NCBI GenBank assembly: GCA_937952085.1
Contig: CALFYQ010000080.1
Span: forward strand, 1-5,948
DNA length: 5,948 bases
DNA from: an uncultured Paracoccaceae bacterium
Lineage (GTDB): Bacteria > Pseudomonadota > Alphaproteobacteria > Rhodobacterales > Rhodobacteraceae
Reading direction: 5' to 3'
Below are positions 4,964 to 5,948 of the stretch, piece after piece. Below the pieces are notes generated by a model. It ran no database searches and was not told the origin of the DNA. It worked only from the letters and a program-made list of their open reading frames with translations. The position numbers were made by a program, and so were the translations under genes. Every line of letters begins with the position of its first letter. The first letter of the stretch is position 1.

Positions 4964-5948
4964 TGGCCGACATCGCCGCACCCGCCTCGCCGCATCGCGC
5001 CGGCTCGCTCGCCGAAGCGACGCCGCGCCTGAAGCGCCGCCGCGCCGCCGATGCGCGGATGAAGATTTACGGGATCGTCGCGATCTCGCTCGGGCTCTTC
5101 TTCCTCGCGGCGCTCCTCTTCTCCGTCGTCTCGAAGGGCTACACCGCCTTCCTGCAGACCTCGATCCGCCTGACCATCGACCTCGACAGGAAGGTGATCG
5201 ACCCGCAGGGCCGCAACACCGTCGAGGCGGTGATGGGCGGCAACGTGTTCCGCTGGAGCAAGCTGATCGACGACGCGCTCTTCGCCGAGCTCGGCATCGA
5301 CCCGGACGACGAGAAGACCCAGGGCCTCGCCCAGAAGCTCCTCTCCGGCGGCGCCCGCATCCAGCTTCGCGACCATGTCGCCGCCAATCTCGACCAGATC
5401 GGGACCAGGCAGGAGATCTGGTTCCTCGCCGACGGCGTCGTCGACAGCTTTGAAAAGGGCGCCATCAGCGCCGATATCGAGGAGGCCCGCCGCCCGATCA
5501 GCGACCGGCAGATCGAGATGGTCCGCACGCTCGAGACAAAGGGCGCGCTGACCGGGCGCTTCAACTGGGGCCTCTTTACCTTCGGCGGCTCTTCCCGCGC
5601 CGAGACGGCCGGCGTCGGCGCCGCGATTGTCGGCTCCTTCTACATGATGATGGTGGTGCTGATCCTGGCGCTCCCGGTCGGCGTCGCCGCTTCGATCTAT
5701 CTCGAGGAGTTCGCGCCGAAGAACCGCTGGACCGACCTGATCGAGGTGAACATCAACAACCTCGCCGCAGTGCCCTCCATCGTCTTCGGCATCCTCGGCC
5801 TCGCGGTCTTCATCAACTTCGTCGGGCTGCCGCGCTCGGCCTCGCTGGTGGGCGGCCTCGTCCTCTCGCTGATGACGCTGCCGACCATCATCATCGCCAC
5901 CCGCGCTGCGCTGAAGGCGGTGCCGCCCTCGATCCGCGAGGCGGCGCT
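4963..5948 (+). CDS. pstA: phosphate ABC transporter permease PstA (3' end beyond window)
   Basis: This is the second channel subunit of the Pst importer, pairing with PstC. Reading from the ATG at 4963 gives 328 residues before the window ends without a stop. A basic cytoplasmic leader (1-34) precedes a membrane segment (about 36-56). A soluble stretch of some 150 residues (about 60-210) follows, corresponding to the DUF3333 N-terminal domain of long alphaproteobacterial PstA. The permease core then starts with AGVGAAIVGSFYMM (216-229), YLEEFAPKN (246-254) and NINNLAAVPSIVFGILGL (263-280). The last visible residues, IREAA, are the start of the EAA coupling loop for PstB, so roughly 100 residues are missing. 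The start overlaps the pstC stop as TGATG, and GGGAG at 4947-4951 inside pstC can serve as its ribosome-binding site. pstB is expected next. Confidence 0.93.
   Translation, partial: MADIAAPASPHRAGSLAEATPRLKRRRAADARMKIYGIVAISLGLFFLAALLFSVVSKGYTAFLQTSIRLTIDLDRKVIDPQGRNTVEAVMGGNVFRWSKLIDDALFAELGIDPDDEKTQGLAQKLLSGGARIQLRDHVAANLDQIGTRQEIWFLADGVVDSFEKGAISADIEEARRPISDRQIEMVRTLETKGALTGRFNWGLFTFGGSSRAETAGVGAAIVGSFYMMMVVLILALPVGVAASIYLEEFAPKNRWTDLIEVNINNLAAVPSIVFGILGLAVFINFVGLPRSASLVGGLVLSLMTLPTIIIATRAALKAVPPSIREAA

Noticed and set aside
3866..4981. 371-codon minus-strand frame opposite pstC
   Set aside because: His/Asp/Arg-rich composition without any domain, a mirror of the pstC reading frame.
4918..5564. 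Minus-strand frames opposite the pstA 5' part
   Set aside because: pstA is continuous on the plus strand with conserved permease motifs; these frames are its antisense shadows.

Overview
The window comes from a very GC-rich alphaproteobacterium. Strong G/C bias at third codon positions, the gene order phoR-pstS-pstC-pstA, and the long N-terminal extensions of PstC and PstA all fit the Rhodobacterales (Rhodobacteraceae-like) lineage. The genus cannot be told from the sequence. No mobile element, CRISPR array, tRNA, rRNA or sign of horizontal transfer was seen, and base composition is uniform across the coding part.

Layout. Positions 1-288 hold no convincing gene. They begin with two back-to-back GC-rich hairpins (1-25 and 25-52), probably the transcription end of a gene outside the window. 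On the minus strand, 289-759 encodes a DUF1178-family protein with three cysteines in its N-terminal part. A short divergent promoter region (about 760-853) separates it from the plus-strand genes and carries an 8-bp inverted repeat around an AT-rich core. Next come the membrane histidine kinase phoR (854-2176), the periplasmic phosphate-binding protein pstS (2377-3414), the permease subunit pstC (3500-4963) and the permease subunit pstA (from 4963, cut by the window end at its EAA loop). A 200-bp gap before pstS carries an array of Pho-box-like 7-mers at 11-bp spacing and a small palindrome. The 85-bp pstS-pstC gap carries two palindromes, one of them a perfect 12-bp stem flanked by a 9-bp direct repeat.

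How it works together. PstS captures phosphate in the periplasm and delivers it to the PstC-PstA channel, which the ATPase PstB (expected just downstream) powers. The transporter, with PhoU, also signals phosphate status to PhoR, which would phosphorylate PhoB under starvation. PhoB~P would then bind the Pho box before pstS and raise expression. phoB, phoU and pstB are not in the window; the usual order in this lineage would place them after pstA. The pstS-pstC hairpin is well placed to make pstS transcripts more abundant than permease transcripts.

I found no evidence for a new biological system. This is a conventional Pho locus whose most interesting parts are its non-coding structures: the Pho-box array, the pstS-pstC hairpin and the symmetric divergent promoter.
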